From Terramyces sp. JEL0728 (lineage: Eukaryota > Chytridiomycota > Chytridiomycetes > Rhizophydiales > Terramycetaceae), in the NCBI GenBank assembly GCA_027603945.1, contig JADIIU010000079.1, forward strand, positions 1-62,869: a stretch of DNA of 62,869 bases, written 5' to 3'. Below are positions 9,778-21,390 of the stretch, one piece after another. The notes below the pieces were generated by a model. The model saw only the letters and a program-made list of their open reading frames with translations, had not been told where the DNA came from and searched no databases. The position numbers and the translations under genes are program-made. Each line of letters begins with the position of its first letter. Position 1 is the stretch's first letter.

Positions 9778-12758
9778 TCATAAAAGTCTAATTCCTTGGT
9801 CCACTTCAAAGAATACAATCATACTTTTGGCTACAATCTTCTCCTCAGAATTGGTTTTCTTTCCTAACCCCTTAATAAATTCAACTTTCACATCAGGTCC
9901 GGTAACAGCTATCTTTATATAGAGCTTTTCAAGCAGATGCGGGGAATCTATTTCATATACATCCTTAAAGCGTTTTTGCGTTCTTAAAAAATACTCTCCT
10001 TGCAACTTGCGTGTAAAGACTATTTCCAAGGGCAAATTTGTCGGAATTCGCTTGAGGATGGCTTTCATTGTTTCAAGGTTAATTTTTGAACCGTAGTCTT
10101 TGCTTTCGCCAGCAAGAATGACTCTAGAGTCGGTATTCATAACCTGGAAATCCACTCTGTCCATGTTCAGCGATCTTTCCAAATTAGCAAAGTTACCTCC
10201 ATCAATTTCGTGCATGTAACTTGGCCACTTTTGATTTGGCGGAGATAGAAATGGAACAACAAGATCAAACTGAATTTTGTCCAACCCTTTTACTTGAATC
10301 TTGTCAATAGTTGTGCATTTTCTCTGCAGTTGAAATACAATGTCTTTGATAAAATCGTGAAACCCAATACCCTCAATCCCGTTTCTGTGCGAAGACAAGC
10401 AGACAATTGTACTCAGCATTGCTTCAAGAAATTGGCCATCGTTTGATTTGACAATTGCGTTTCTATCGTCAATAAATGTACTAGTGTCTATGGATCTGAT
10501 ACACTTCATGTAGAAATAACTATACGGCTCAGCTTCGAGACTCCTGGATACGAATGCCGAATATTTTTTACCTCCCATCATTGTCAGATAAAGCAATACA
10601 TCTTCTTTGATATTTGGAAAAACTGACCCTAGTTTGGACACAGTAACGCCATTTGCCGTAATGTCGCCATTATACATAATACTAAAGTTTTTTACCTCCT
10701 TTGTTATCCCATTTTTGCGATCTTCAGCGCGTATTGGTTGCAATTGGGCGAAATGAGAATGGATCATCGCCTTTACAACTTCTTCCTTGTCAATAGCGTC
10801 CAGCTTACAGTGGGCATTTCTAAAAAGTCGAACTTGTCCAATTTGGCCAAGCATTACGTTAAATATATTTTTAGAGTTGCAAAGCTCTTGAAACATATTG
10901 CCCATTGCTTCGTCAAAGTCCATCTTGCCATCAACAAGAAATTTCTTTGCCTTAGTTGCAAACAGGGGTCTTGAATTTAATATTACTTTCTTTGACCAAT
11001 GTAGAGTATTCTCTGGCAATCCAAGCAAACCGCTTTCCACTTTCGGGATATCCGCAACAACATAACACCAAGGTTTCAGTTTGACTTCATCTCGAGATGT
11101 AGATTGCTCAAGATTATTGTGCAGGTGTGTAAACTTGGAATCCGTCCCTAACATAACCAAACCACAGCCAAGTGATTTAAATATATTCCGCGCTAGTCGT
11201 AGATATCGATTTTCAGCTTCGTCCCCAGATGTAAGTACTTCATCCAATATAAATACAGGTCGGCTATTTAGAATACCTTTATCATTCATCAACTTTATCA
11301 CATTGTTCCTGGACATCTTTTTGATTTGAACTGTTGCTCCTCTTTTCCCAAGCAATTGGAATTCTTCAGCAACAAGTTTTTTAATAAGAGAGCCTCCTTC
11401 CCTTTGCATCAAATTAGACATCTGGCTTTTCTTTTCCATTGTTTCTTCAGCTGCAAGGCTTTGTTTCTCTCGGTGGATTGTGCTGGATTCATTCTCTGTG
11501 CTTAGCAAAGCATAAATAAACCCATAGCTAAAACGTGATTGATTGGGTACATTATGCAAGCTTGGTGAGTGATTAACAAATTTCAACTCTTCCAAATCTT
11601 TCTCGATACATCTGCGAAATAGCTTGGTGATTTCATCATAATTGAGGTAAATCTTCTGACCATTTTCGCCTGGCGATTTGTATAACAAATAATATGCCTT
11701 TCTGTCCTTTGAGATCCTTTTTCTAACTGCCAGTGCTGTCTGTGTCTTTCCTGTACCTGAAGACCCTCCCAAGAATATGAATGGAATATCAATATCCAAT
11801 TCAGCTGCGCTAAAACCGTCTTTGGATTCTTCTATCCTAAAACTCGGCTTTCCAGTTTCTTCAATGAGCATATCACAGACGTGCTTGACAGCTTCGTGAT
11901 CTTGTAGTTTGTGTGCAATGTACAAATATGGATACAGACCATCATTCTCGTTCGATTCAGAGAGAAAGAATCCAACTATCTTGTCCCTTGGAGCTACAGT
12001 TACAAATAATTGTTACATTTGAGATTTGAATCTACAATTAAACAAATAATACCTTCATCTTCAATCTTCCTTAAAAGTAATGGCTCATCGTACGTTGATT
12101 GGAGTGCGGATAGCAAGCAATTATTTTCAAGTCTGGTCTCATTTATATCAGCACTTGCAAACTTTGCTCTCGGGAAATCATCTCGATGGGAACCATTGGG
12201 AATGTTACAAGCTATATCAGTTGGTTTTAAATCTGTAGTGAAAGCATTGGTTAATCCCCATTTAATGAGATCAAAAACATCGTCTCCTTTATCTACTCCT
12301 ACTATAAATTTCGCATTTGGGCGATCTCTAAATTTTAACCATAGTAGATTCTCAGAGTCAAGTTTCAATTTCTTGCTGGCTTCCTGAACAACAGTTGGTC
12401 TTCTTTTTAAATTTGTCAACCCAAAGGAATTCGGGATCTCTCCAGTAGCTGAATCTTTGGCTGTTGAATGGTCAAGTACCTAAGTTTAGGAAACTTCTGT
12501 ACATTGTCATTTGGTGAATCAACAGCTGTGTCTATGGTACTACCAATAGTGCTTTTACGAGAACCTAAACTAGGTATTCCACTTCGAGTTCTTCTTGGAG
12601 AAAGAAACTCTTTAGTTTTCATTCTTTTCGAAAGATTTCGAATATTAGGGTGGCGTTTCAATTGTAAGTTTGTTTCTTTACTAATTTCACGAGCTGATCT
12701 TGGAGATAGTTGCTTGAAAAGTCAGAAAATAATGTCGCCATACGAATAAATGGTACAT
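9778..12758 (-). CDS. Crinkler (CRN)-type protein: ubiquitin-like header, P-loop NTPase, PD-(D/E)xK-like nuclease
   Basis: Well-supported exons are 12712-12503, 12479-12017 and 11993-9778, joined by 23-nt introns (12480-12502, 11994-12016). A first exon 12758-12744 with a 31-nt intron is only a guess. Header-like segment: LLWLKFRDRPNAKFIVGVDKGDDVFDLIKW. NTPase: Walker A GGSSGTGKT and Walker B PVFILDEV. The C-terminal RVILAGESKDYGSKINLETM has the ExK core of a restriction-type nuclease. This header/NTPase/REase order is that of CRN-RHSP proteins, known from oomycetes and chytrids as putative host-directed effectors or as products tied to transposable elements. No signal peptide is visible, which is usual for fungal CRNs. 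About 968 codons in total. Confidence 0.75.
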
Positions 12759-12767
12759 GAAACTATA

Positions 12768-14930
12768 TTAAAACTTTGTCTTTTGCATTTGGCTCATCTT
12801 TTGATTCAAATCCAAATCTTCATCCTCGCTGTCATCGCTGTCTTCCTCTACATCAATCTTCACTGCCGGATAGTCGTTTTTCCAATAGTTGAAATCATTG
12901 TACTCGGGAAGCATGACTTTCATTGGCGGGAATAGTTGGTCTACAGTCTCGTTCAGTTTAGTGTACGTTGTGTTGTAGTTGGTCATCAGTTCAAGTTTGA
13001 CTTGACCAGTGGGATCAATGGTAAATATTTTGGATGCCGGGATATCCTACGATTAATTGTAGTTACCACGCTCTTGTATGACATTGCATCTGTTATACGG
13101 TTACCAAACCCTGCAAAAAATGGCAATCTGTCGCCAAACAGTTTTTTTATATCCCGCAGACACTGTATCTTGAATTCCTGCGGTTTGCGTTGAATAACTT
13201 CTCGCGTAAATGCTTGTACAAGTCTATCAGGTGACAAAAGGATTGGTCCTTCTGGTAATTGGAACTGATTCTGCTCGACTTTTGCCAGATATTCACGGGT
13301 ATAACCAGCCTGGCCAATTGCTCTAGAAGTCAGATAAAGGAAATGATATCCGTTCTTTGCAATGCTGGTATAGAAATTAGCAACACCTTCGTGCGTCCAG
13401 TCTTTTCCTACCATAGTAAAGACATGGCCAAGTACATCCGATTTGGTAATTGTCCCATCAACATCAGAAATAACAATTTGGTCGTCATAGTTCCACAGAT
13501 AAATCTTTGCTTGTGTTACTGCTTTGCCCTGGAAACCAGAATTTACAGTGAATTGGATTGTGTTTGGGCCATCTTCCAAACCCAATGAATTTAGCTGATC
13601 GCTGGTCAGCCGAAGTGATTTAGCATACCGTACTTTTTCAAGTGACGGACTTGCAGATCTCGATGTCATCCTTGGACTGGTTTCTTGAAGAGGACTAGGT
13701 GCCCTGTCTAACTTTGCAGCAATCAAATTAGGACTAGAGATTGGCTTTGGCGTAGATCTGCCCCAGCTAAACCAACTGGACGATCTGTTTGGCTCCGGCT
13801 TCAGCACTTTTCTCAACCCATCAGTTGATAATGATCTATTAAATAGTACATGGGACATGATAACTGGTGCTGCAGAACTCCATGAATGATAACTAGCATT
13901 AATAAAAACTACAATCCATGGATTTTAAAAACGGTACTCGGGTCTAATAATCTATCAGGACGTTCACAAAATATATCAAATTCAACAAGATTATTGTTGA
14001 ACAATGTATCTGCCTCCTCCTTTGATAATTTGGATAGGTTGGTTATTGGTCCACATTGAGAAACATAGACAGTCGATTCTTCAGACTCTCCTAACCCAAG
14101 GATATCTTGGCACTTGTTTTCATTCAGTTCTTGGTTCATGGCAACTCGGGTTTCGCTGCTAAATTCAATTGAAGTCAAATAGTTGTCTACTTTTTCATTA
14201 ACAGACATTTCTTCATTTACAAGCGTAGCTGGTCCATACGCTATTTTTGTATTTTTGAATTGCGGGGTTGAAGTCATTTTTGACAATGTTTTTGGATGTG
14301 AATCTTGTTTTTCTGGGAGACCGCCCCAGCTCCACTCCCAAGGAGGCGAGTTTGGATACCTTTGAGCCAAATCCAACTCGATTTCCGTGTGCACTGGAAT
14401 GTCTACTGGTTTCTTTGTATTGTGGATCGTCGGGGTAGTTGGTGACAAACTTGGTGAATCTTTCTTTTCGCCTATTCCCAACTTTGAAATATCGATTTCG
14501 TCAATGAATTTAGTATCATCTGCATTCAATTCAAAATTTGTAAAACTCTCATCGACGTTTGGCGAAACTGCAGTGACGATAGGTGAAGTGGCATATTCGG
14601 AAGGGACTGGATTCTATATTAATTTGGTTTACATCGGCTTTTACAACGAAAAACGCTTCTCCAGCATCCCCGACTTTCATTGGGAGATCAATTGTTTTGC
14701 CATTTACAGCAATCTCTACTACTTTATCGGATGGTCTTAGCAGTTTCAATTTCCCAAACCGAACATGAAATGGTGATCCATGCAATTCTCCGTTTGGTTG
14801 GCGAACAACCTTTGTTAACTAAAGATACGATAATGTCGATTGCGCCAGATAGAGTTGCTGGGTTGATTTCGCCGTAAAATGTTCCCACTGCACTCACCAC
14901 ATTGACAACTGAATTCACAATTGCGGACAT
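12768..14930 (-). CDS. PAH1: Lipin / phosphatidate phosphatase (PAH1/SMP2 family)
   Basis: Five exons (14930-14829, 14809-14633, 14613-13913, 13892-13067, 13046-12768) give 694 aa. The introns are 19, 19, 20 and 20 nt, each confirmed by restored lipin sequence: DIIV-VRQPNGELHGSPFHVRFGK, VKAD-NPVPSEYATSP, KIHG-FYHSWSSAAP, YKSV-DIPASKIFTIDP. The N-LIP domain is at 1-100. A Ser/Pro-rich middle includes WEWSWGGLP. The C-LIP/LNS2 HAD phosphatase carries the catalytic DVDGTITKSD (DxDxT). It dephosphorylates phosphatidic acid to diacylglycerol for storage and phospholipid synthesis at the ER/nuclear envelope, with Mg2+. An acidic patch (EEDSDDSEDEDLDL) ends the protein. It lies close to two acyltransferases that make its substrate. 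Confidence 0.95.
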
Positions 14931-15310
14931 ATTTTGCTAACCTTTTTTCACTAGAGCAAAACGTGATGTTTTGTGTGACTTGCGGGGTGGATTGAATTAA
15001 ACTTCCCGTCCGTTGGCATAATTAAATTGGTGGTTAAAATATAGCACAATAGGAACCCGAATTTATGCTTAATTTGTCATGAGTAACAGTGAATTTTAAA
15101 GCATACGATATAATCTTTATTACATTCCGTTAATGGTCCAATATCTGCTAGCATCAAATTAAAAGAACTGGGAGCTTGATAGATACCTCCAGAAGTAAAA
15201 GCCAGTGCTGAGTTTCAACTCCCAGGAAAGCAAGAGATTTACTCACGGCAGGTAGGAAGGCAAGCACCGGTGCTCGTGCAAGACTGGCAGAACAAACCAT
15301 CTCACATCTA
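14931..15310. other. Intergenic region between lipin and LPAAT
   Basis: About 380 bp between divergently transcribed genes. I see no coding frame or RNA gene; it presumably holds both promoters. Confidence 0.5.
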
Positions 15311-16275
15311 ATGATGAAACAAGTACAAATATTTCCGCTGCAGAACCGTCCACCAAAAAAACCAAAAATTTCAAAGTCAATCAAGAAAAAGATGAACTTT
15401 ATCTACGTATTCTTAATTACGTTCGTATTAAGAACAATATTCACTCGTTCGCACAAAGCCCGTTACGTTGTCAGATTTGTATTATTCGTATTTGGAATGT
15501 TATCGTCAGGATTTTTGACAATTGTCTCCGCAATGGTACTGTATCCTATAGGAAAGGGAATTTGGGTTAATCGGATACAAGCTAGACTGATGGCGATAGT
15601 CGCTCCCCTATTAGCTGGAATTGACGTTGATATCGTGTCTGGAAAAGAGCATTTGAAATTTACTGGACCTTGCGTTTACGTTTCAAACCATCAAGCCAAT
15701 CTGGACATGCTGGTTTTGGCAGAAACCCTAGCGGAAAGAGCGGTAATCTGTGCCAAGAGCGAAATCAAGTACTGGCCAATTATAGGGCAAGTCTTGTTTG
15801 CTGGACAAAACATTTTTATTGATCGCAAGAATAGAAAGAATGCTATTGATGCAATGAACTCTGTAGGCAAACGAATGAAGGATAAAAACCTGGCATTGTG
15901 GATGTAAATCTAGCTAATGTAGGTATCCAGAAGGCACACGAACCCACCAAGTGGATGATTCTCTAGGACAGTTTAAAAAAGGCGCTTTCCACCTGGCAAA
16001 GCAATTGAATTGTCCAATTGTGCCAATTGTTGCTTCAACTTATTACCCAGTGTACAATGAGAAAAAGATGATTTTTGAGAGAGGTACAGTTCAAGTAAAA
16101 GGTAATCACTATTAATCTAGTGTTGCCTCCAATTAAAGCCGATGGTACGGTTGAGGAATTGCTGGAAAAAACCAGGAGTGCGATGGCGGATGCGTTAAAG
16201 ACAATCAAGACTATTCCTGCAGACACAGAGTTGCTCGATTCCATTGTTGCACAGTACGGGAAAAAGACTCAATAA
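15311..16275 (+). CDS. 1-acyl-sn-glycerol-3-phosphate acyltransferase (LPAAT), intron-containing copy
   Basis: Exons 15311-15903, 15923-16101 and 16121-16275 (308 aa; a start at 15392, MNFIYVFLI, would match the paralogue better). Both introns are 19 nt; splicing restores LWM-YPEGTRTH and VQVK-VLPPIK. N-terminal hydrophobic segments are followed by the PlsC motifs: NHQANLD (NHx4D, catalytic), FIDR, YPEGTR and VPIVAS. The enzyme transfers a second acyl chain to lysophosphatidic acid, making phosphatidic acid in the ER membrane, which the neighbouring lipin can then dephosphorylate. A convergent paralogue lies immediately downstream. Confidence 0.9.
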
Positions 16276-16392
16276 AATCATCTTAATTGCGTAGTTGTAC
16301 AATCATTCCTTGGTGTTGCCAACTTGCAAGAGTAAATGGCTGCAAAATACCAGTAAGATTACAATCTTTATTAGAGGTCAATATATGAGGTT

Positions 16393-17217
16393 CTAAAACA
16401 AGGTTTCATACTTTCTGCTTGGTGCTTTAATAGTATGAATATCCAATAAAGCAGCAGACATTTTATCATGCGTTTCTTTCAATAAATCATCTACTGATTT
16501 ACCAACTGATGCGATAGGATCCAGAACTTTGACTTGAACAATCAATTTTTCAAATCGCTTTTCCTTTTCATCGTAAGCAGGGTAATAGGTGGCAGATACG
16601 ATTGGGACGATATCGAATCCGTGCTGCGTAGCCAGGTGGAAAGCGCCTTTTTTGAAATTGGAAATGGTATTTGTGATTTGATGGGTACGAGTGCCTTCAG
16701 GGTAAATCATCAGTGATAACGAATCTTTTTCCATTCTGTTTCCCACTTTATTCATAGATTCAATGGCAGACTGTCTACTCTGTCTGTCCAAGAAGATATT
16801 GTTTCCAGCATGTAAAACCTGGCCAAGGATGGGAACTGCTTTGAGCTCCTTCTTGGCGATAATAACTGTTCTTTCTGGATATACTTGGGATAGCACAGTA
16901 GTATCCAGATTAGATTGGTGGTTGGATACATAAACGACTGGTCTGGTAAATCTGAGATTTTGTTTACCAGATACCACATCTACCTCGACTCCTGTGATCG
17001 ACTTTGCGAATAAGCCGTTGTAATAGCTTGCTGTTGCGTTCACATCAATAGTTTTATTGATTAAAGTCAATGGAGCAGCTAGCAGTCCCATCAAGGATCC
17101 AAAAGCCATCGCAGCGAATAAAAGGATTGTGCGGATATAGAATCTGAATGTTGCTGATCGATCAAACATTGTGTAGAACAACGATTGTAAGATTATGAAA
17201 TAGATTACTTCAATCAT
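16393..17217 (-). CDS. 1-acyl-sn-glycerol-3-phosphate acyltransferase (LPAAT), intronless paralogue
   Basis: A single 274-residue ORF clearly homologous to the LPAAT encoded on the plus strand just before it: NHQSNLD, IFLDRQSRQSAIESMNKVG, YPEGTRTHQ, VPIVSATYYP. N-terminal membrane segments (FYIRTILLFAAMAFGSLMGLLAAP). Unlike the partner it has no introns at the two positions interrupted there, so either introns were lost (for example by a reverse-transcribed copy) or gained in the other gene. Tail-to-tail arrangement suggests an inverted tandem duplication. Its substrate preference may differ. Confidence 0.9.
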   Translation of the reverse strand: MIEVIYFIILQSLFYTMFDRSATFRFYIRTILLFAAMAFGSLMGLLAAPLTLINKTIDVNATASYYNGLFAKSITGVEVDVVSGKQNLRFTRPVVYVSNHQSNLDTTVLSQVYPERTVIIAKKELKAVPILGQVLHAGNNIFLDRQSRQSAIESMNKVGNRMEKDSLSLMIYPEGTRTHQITNTISNFKKGAFHLATQHGFDIVPIVSATYYPAYDEKEKRFEKLIVQVKVLDPIASVGKSVDDLLKETHDKMSAALLDIHTIKAPSRKYETLF

Positions 17218-17680
17218 TTGAGGTGGTTGGGTTTTTCCCTGTCCACTTTTATAACCGTGCGGCCAAATAATGTGAAACGCACCCTTCCCTTTTGGTACAG
17301 TGTAATTTCGCCGAAGGAAAAGTGTGTCGGGGGAATTTTTACCAAAGGATAGAACTTGTTATGACATGGGGATATTTAGTTGGCGTGCAATTTAACTTTT
17401 CATTTGTGATCGTGCGATCAAATTTAATAGACATCTGATTGCAAGTGACTGAATGCGGGGTAAATACCATCCTCAAACGTCTTTTCTTTGACAGAGCCAT
17501 GAGATCGCTGATGCTGATCTGCAGCTAACCAACACAATCACCTTCAACAACCGCCAGATTAACACTTTGCAATTTCTCCAGATCGAGAGCACACTTTCAC
17601 ATGATTCTATAGAAAATAACAAAAGTGCCATTTAGATTTCAAGTTTACCATTCCCATCCGAAAGGCGTGTAAAACAGACG
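17218..17680. other. Intergenic region
   Basis: About 460 bp upstream of the intronless LPAAT (minus) and downstream of the ankyrin gene (minus). No coding frame, tRNA or repeat is seen. Confidence 0.5.
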
Positions 17681-18646
17681 TTAAAAACTATCATTAAATG
17701 TATTTAAAACTCTTTGATCTTTCATGAGCAAGTCAACAATATCCAAGTAAAAGTTATCCTGCGCCAATTTCAATGGCAAATTGTTCATTACCGTGGGGTC
17801 AACTCGACTGTCCTTCAACAACACCTTCACTATCTCCAGATGCCCATTCTTGCTCGCATTAATGATCGCATAATTGTCGTTATCACCAGGATTACATTTA
17901 TCAATCAGGTATTTTACACTTTCAGCATTTCCGTACTCGCTAGCCATCCGTATTCCTTCGCTGAGATTAAACCCACAGTCTACATGTAGTAATGGTAATA
18001 TTCTAGGCGAGTAAATACAAGCGTTAATAAAGGCTTGGTTTTGTTTTGCGTGAATATCTACTCTTCCATCGTTCAGCAACAACTGTACAATCCCCAGCTG
18101 GTCCTTTTTACATGCTTTCGCAAGCGCTTCTGACTGGTTAAACGACGGGTTAATTTTAGTCAACAGCAATTCAACAAGTTCATTGTATCCCTTTTCACAC
18201 GCTTTAACAAGTCCTCTGCCCATTACAAACTCTGTTTCCATGGTAATTTCAGCGTTTCTTATCAAACTAATGCTTGATTGAATATAGCCATAGTTAACGA
18301 ATTGTTCTAAAGGGAATTCCGTAATGGGTAAGAGCAAAAGTACAATATCATCTGTAAGTTTATAGCGCACCAGTGTATTCCTAGTCTCCAATTTCAATCC
18401 TTCCATTCTTTCCAGTTCCGCAGCCATTCCATATTCGGCAAGCTTAATTGCAGTACTGTCTAAATCGATACTGGCTTTGTCAAGCACCATTATTTTAGAA
18501 TAATCTTTTTTTGATTTCAGGAAATAGTAGAGGGGAGAAATGGTTGGTATTAACGGCAGAGTGTTTATGCTGTACATGAATTGATGGTATTCGTGGATAT
18601 TCAAGTATCTGCTAACCATAAATAACTCATTCAGAATCTTTTCCAT
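17681..18646 (-). CDS. Ankyrin-repeat protein
   Basis: A 321-residue protein from the ATG at 18646; an earlier in-frame ATG (18682) would overlap the start of PEX1. The N-terminal half is non-repetitive; the C-terminal ~190 residues are ankyrin-like repeats (GYNELVELLLTKINPSFNQSEALAKACKKDQLGIVQLLLNDGRVD; NGHLEIVKVLLKDSRVDPTV). No other domain is recognised. It belongs to the lineage-expanded F-box/ankyrin-like type common in chytrid-grade fungi, with different repeats from the CPWNE protein at 1.8-2.4 kb. Divergent from PEX1 with only 15 bp between start codons. Confidence 0.75.
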   Translation of the reverse strand: MEKILNELFMVSRYLNIHEYHQFMYSINTLPLIPTISPLYYFLKSKKDYSKIMVLDKASIDLDSTAIKLAEYGMAAELERMEGLKLETRNTLVRYKLTDDIVLLLLPITEFPLEQFVNYGYIQSSISLIRNAEITMETEFVMGRGLVKACEKGYNELVELLLTKINPSFNQSEALAKACKKDQLGIVQLLLNDGRVDIHAKQNQAFINACIYSPRILPLLHVDCGFNLSEGIRMASEYGNAESVKYLIDKCNPGDNDNYAIINASKNGHLEIVKVLLKDSRVDPTVMNNLPLKLAQDNFYLDIVDLLMKDQRVLNTFNDSF

Positions 18647-18661
18647 CTCAAAAGTGCAAAA
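18647..18661. promoter_or_regulatory. Minimal divergent intergenic region, ankyrin gene / PEX1
   Basis: Only 15 bp separate the chosen ATG codons of the two divergent genes. Promoter elements must therefore lie inside the neighbouring coding sequence, or the true starts are further in. Confidence 0.4.
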
Positions 18662-21300
18662 ATGAATCTGACTGTTAAACATCGACTGTTGAAAAACTGC
18701 ATGGTGAATATTCCGCTGACTTACTACTCGATCCTCCTCGACCAATCAACAGTACAATCAACTAACACAGACGAATTACGCATTGAAAGCCAATACGCAT
18801 TACCTAACCATAAACTCAGTCTCACAATCTGATTATCTGGAAATAGATACAAATTTTGCCAGCTGTTTAGGGCTGAAGGATGGACAGGTAATTTACTGTG
18901 AATTTGCTTTTGATTTGCCAATTTCAAAGATGGTTAATGTTGAACCAAAAACCACAGATGATTGGGAGATATTAGAGTTAAATGCTGGCTATTTGGAAGA
19001 ACAATTACTGAACCAAATCAAAGTTATACAAAAGCAAACCATTCCAATTTATATCAATACTACAGTTATTTATATTGATATTCAATGTGATGAACCTCGG
19101 CTGCTGTCTACTGATTCTGAAATTGCAGTTAAGCCAAAACCAAGGAAAAAACAAGTAAAATCTATCGCAGGTAAAGTTTATCCTCAAGAATGGACTTTAG
19201 TTCAAGGATTTGGCATTGGTGTAAACAACAAGGAAATGGTTGGAACCGTAATGGTTGAAAATATTGATTTTGTTCATATTCAGGTGCTTTTTCATTAATA
19301 CAAGCATGAGCACGGATTCACTAAAAAGTCAAACGGACCGAAACATTTCCTGACATGCTATTACCAACCCGAAAGCCATTTCATTTTGAATGAATATGAT
19401 ATGGGAATACTGCAAGCAGGACCATTATCAATCTTGAAAATCACAAAAATGGAACTACAAGTACCTCAAAAAGAAATTATACTTCAGTCTCAAGATAGAA
19501 ATTGTATTGAAAAGGTTAAAGACTATTTATTTGAATTTGCTACGAAAACAGATCCCATTTTGTTTGATGGAATGGAAATTACAGATTTGAATGTTACAAT
19601 AAGATTCAAAGAACCAAACCAATACTTTAGATTTACTATTAAACAACTAAACGAGCTGCAGTTTACTGTTGAGCAAAAGAATCTTGTATATTATGAAAAA
19701 AATGTTAAAAAAATTGGAGATCCGTTCAAGATGGTAGGGTATGAAAATCAAATTATCAGTTTGATTAATGATATACAAGATTACAAAAAAGTGCTAGTTA
19801 CTGGCAGCATAGGGTCTGGAAAAACTACACTCGCCAACACGATATCTCAATATCTAGTGAAATACTCGTCAGTGTATCCCATCATAATCAAGTGCCAAGA
19901 GTTGAAGCAATTGAATTTATCTGCTATTTTCAAGCAATTTGAACTTTTCCAAAAGGAATACGACTATCATTCACCCTCAATAATCATATTTGACAATTTG
20001 GATGTACTGTGCCCTGAAGAAGAAGGGTTAAGGTACAAACAATTAGGCTACTTGCTGGAAACGTTGAGTGCAGACATACTAGCAACAACCACTCTTCCTC
20101 TGAACCAGGTTGTTTCAATCTTTCATAATTTCAAGTTACCTCAGCCATCAAAGCAGCAAATGATGGAAATACTAGAAAACCAAAATATAGAAACTACTCA
20201 AGATATGGAAGGATACTCTCTACTTGATTTAGTCAAAGTAATAGAATTGGCAAAGAGAAAACAAAAAGATTTGAACGATATTATTAGCAATTACAAGCCG
20301 TTGAATTTAGCTAGCAGTAACCTAGAAAAAACCAATGTTAAATGGGATATGGTTGGCGGAATGAAAGCGACTAAACAGCTGTTGCTGGAAACACTGCAGT
20401 TCCCCAACTTGTACCCACGGCTATTCAAATCATCTCCGATCAGACTGCAAACTGGTATCCTACTGTATGGATACCCCGGCTGTGGAAAAACGCTACTCGC
20501 AAATGCAATTGCAACCGAGTGTGGTTTGAATTTTATTACTGTCAAAGGTCCTGAACTACTCAACAAGTATATAGGTTCCAGTGAACAGGCCGTGCGGGAC
20601 TTGTTTGATCGAGCAAAGCAAGCCAAACCGTGCTGCCTATTCTTTGATGAATTTGATAGCATAGCGCCTAGAAGAGGAGTAGACAATTCTGGTGTCACTG
20701 ACCGAGTTGTTAACCAGCTATTGACCGAAATTGATGGTGCTGAAGGTTTGGAAGGTGTGTACGTCCTCGGAGCTACCTCTCGTCCCGATATGATTGACCC
20801 AGCTTTACTTCGACCAGGTAGACTCGATAAATCTATTCTGTGTGACTTGCCTGATTATGAAGACCGACTGGATATTATCAAAGTTATCACTACAACAATC
20901 AAACTAAACAGCGAAATCAATCTCGAACAAGTTGCGCGAGATACAGATGGATACAGCGGAGCTGATTTGCAAAGTTTGCTCTACACCAGCCAGCTGGAAG
21001 CAATACAAGAGCGAATGGCTTATACGCAAATCACAAAAGAAGTTGACTTGAAGTATACCATACTCCGAGGTAAACCTGACCCCGATATTCTGCAAATGTT
21101 TGGCAAAGAGCAAACACGGGAAAAACAGCAACAAGTAAGATCCTTTAACGTAGGTGCAAGTGTTCAAGAAGCATTTGGAAACTGCAATGAGCAAAACGAG
21201 GAAGAGTTTGAGCGAAAATGACATTAGCAAGTTTGGTGGGTACTTTGATTTGTTTCAGGGCAAAAAAGTTCAGGCTGGTTCGAAAACTCTCCAAATGTAA
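18662..21300 (+). CDS. PEX1: Peroxisomal AAA ATPase Pex1
   Basis: Four exons: 18662-18751, 18771-19283, 19305-21134 and 21154-21300 (859 aa), with introns of 19, 21 and 19 nt. The N-terminal domain has VNVEPKTTDDWEILELNA, characteristic of PEX1. D1 has Walker A TGSIGSGKTT. D2 has GYPGCGKTLLANAIATE, Walker B CCLFFDEFDS and RPGRLDK. The last intron matters: without it the protein ends early, and with it the conserved tail HLETAMSKTRKSLSENDISKFGGYF is restored. Pex1 with Pex6 extracts the receptor Pex5 from the peroxisome membrane, so functional peroxisomes are expected. An AATAAA-like signal overlaps the stop codon. Confidence 0.95.
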
Positions 21301-21390
21301 TAAAACTGGTTTATATCATTACTCTATTTGTTCTTAGTTGACCGAAATTTCAGATGTTACCGACTTTAAGATGCATTTCAAATCAATTGT

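Noticed and set aside
18819..18846. 28-nt intron in the PEX1 N-terminus
   Set aside because: A 19-nt intron at 18752-18770 with a TAAC element gives the same frame change and matches the standard intron type.
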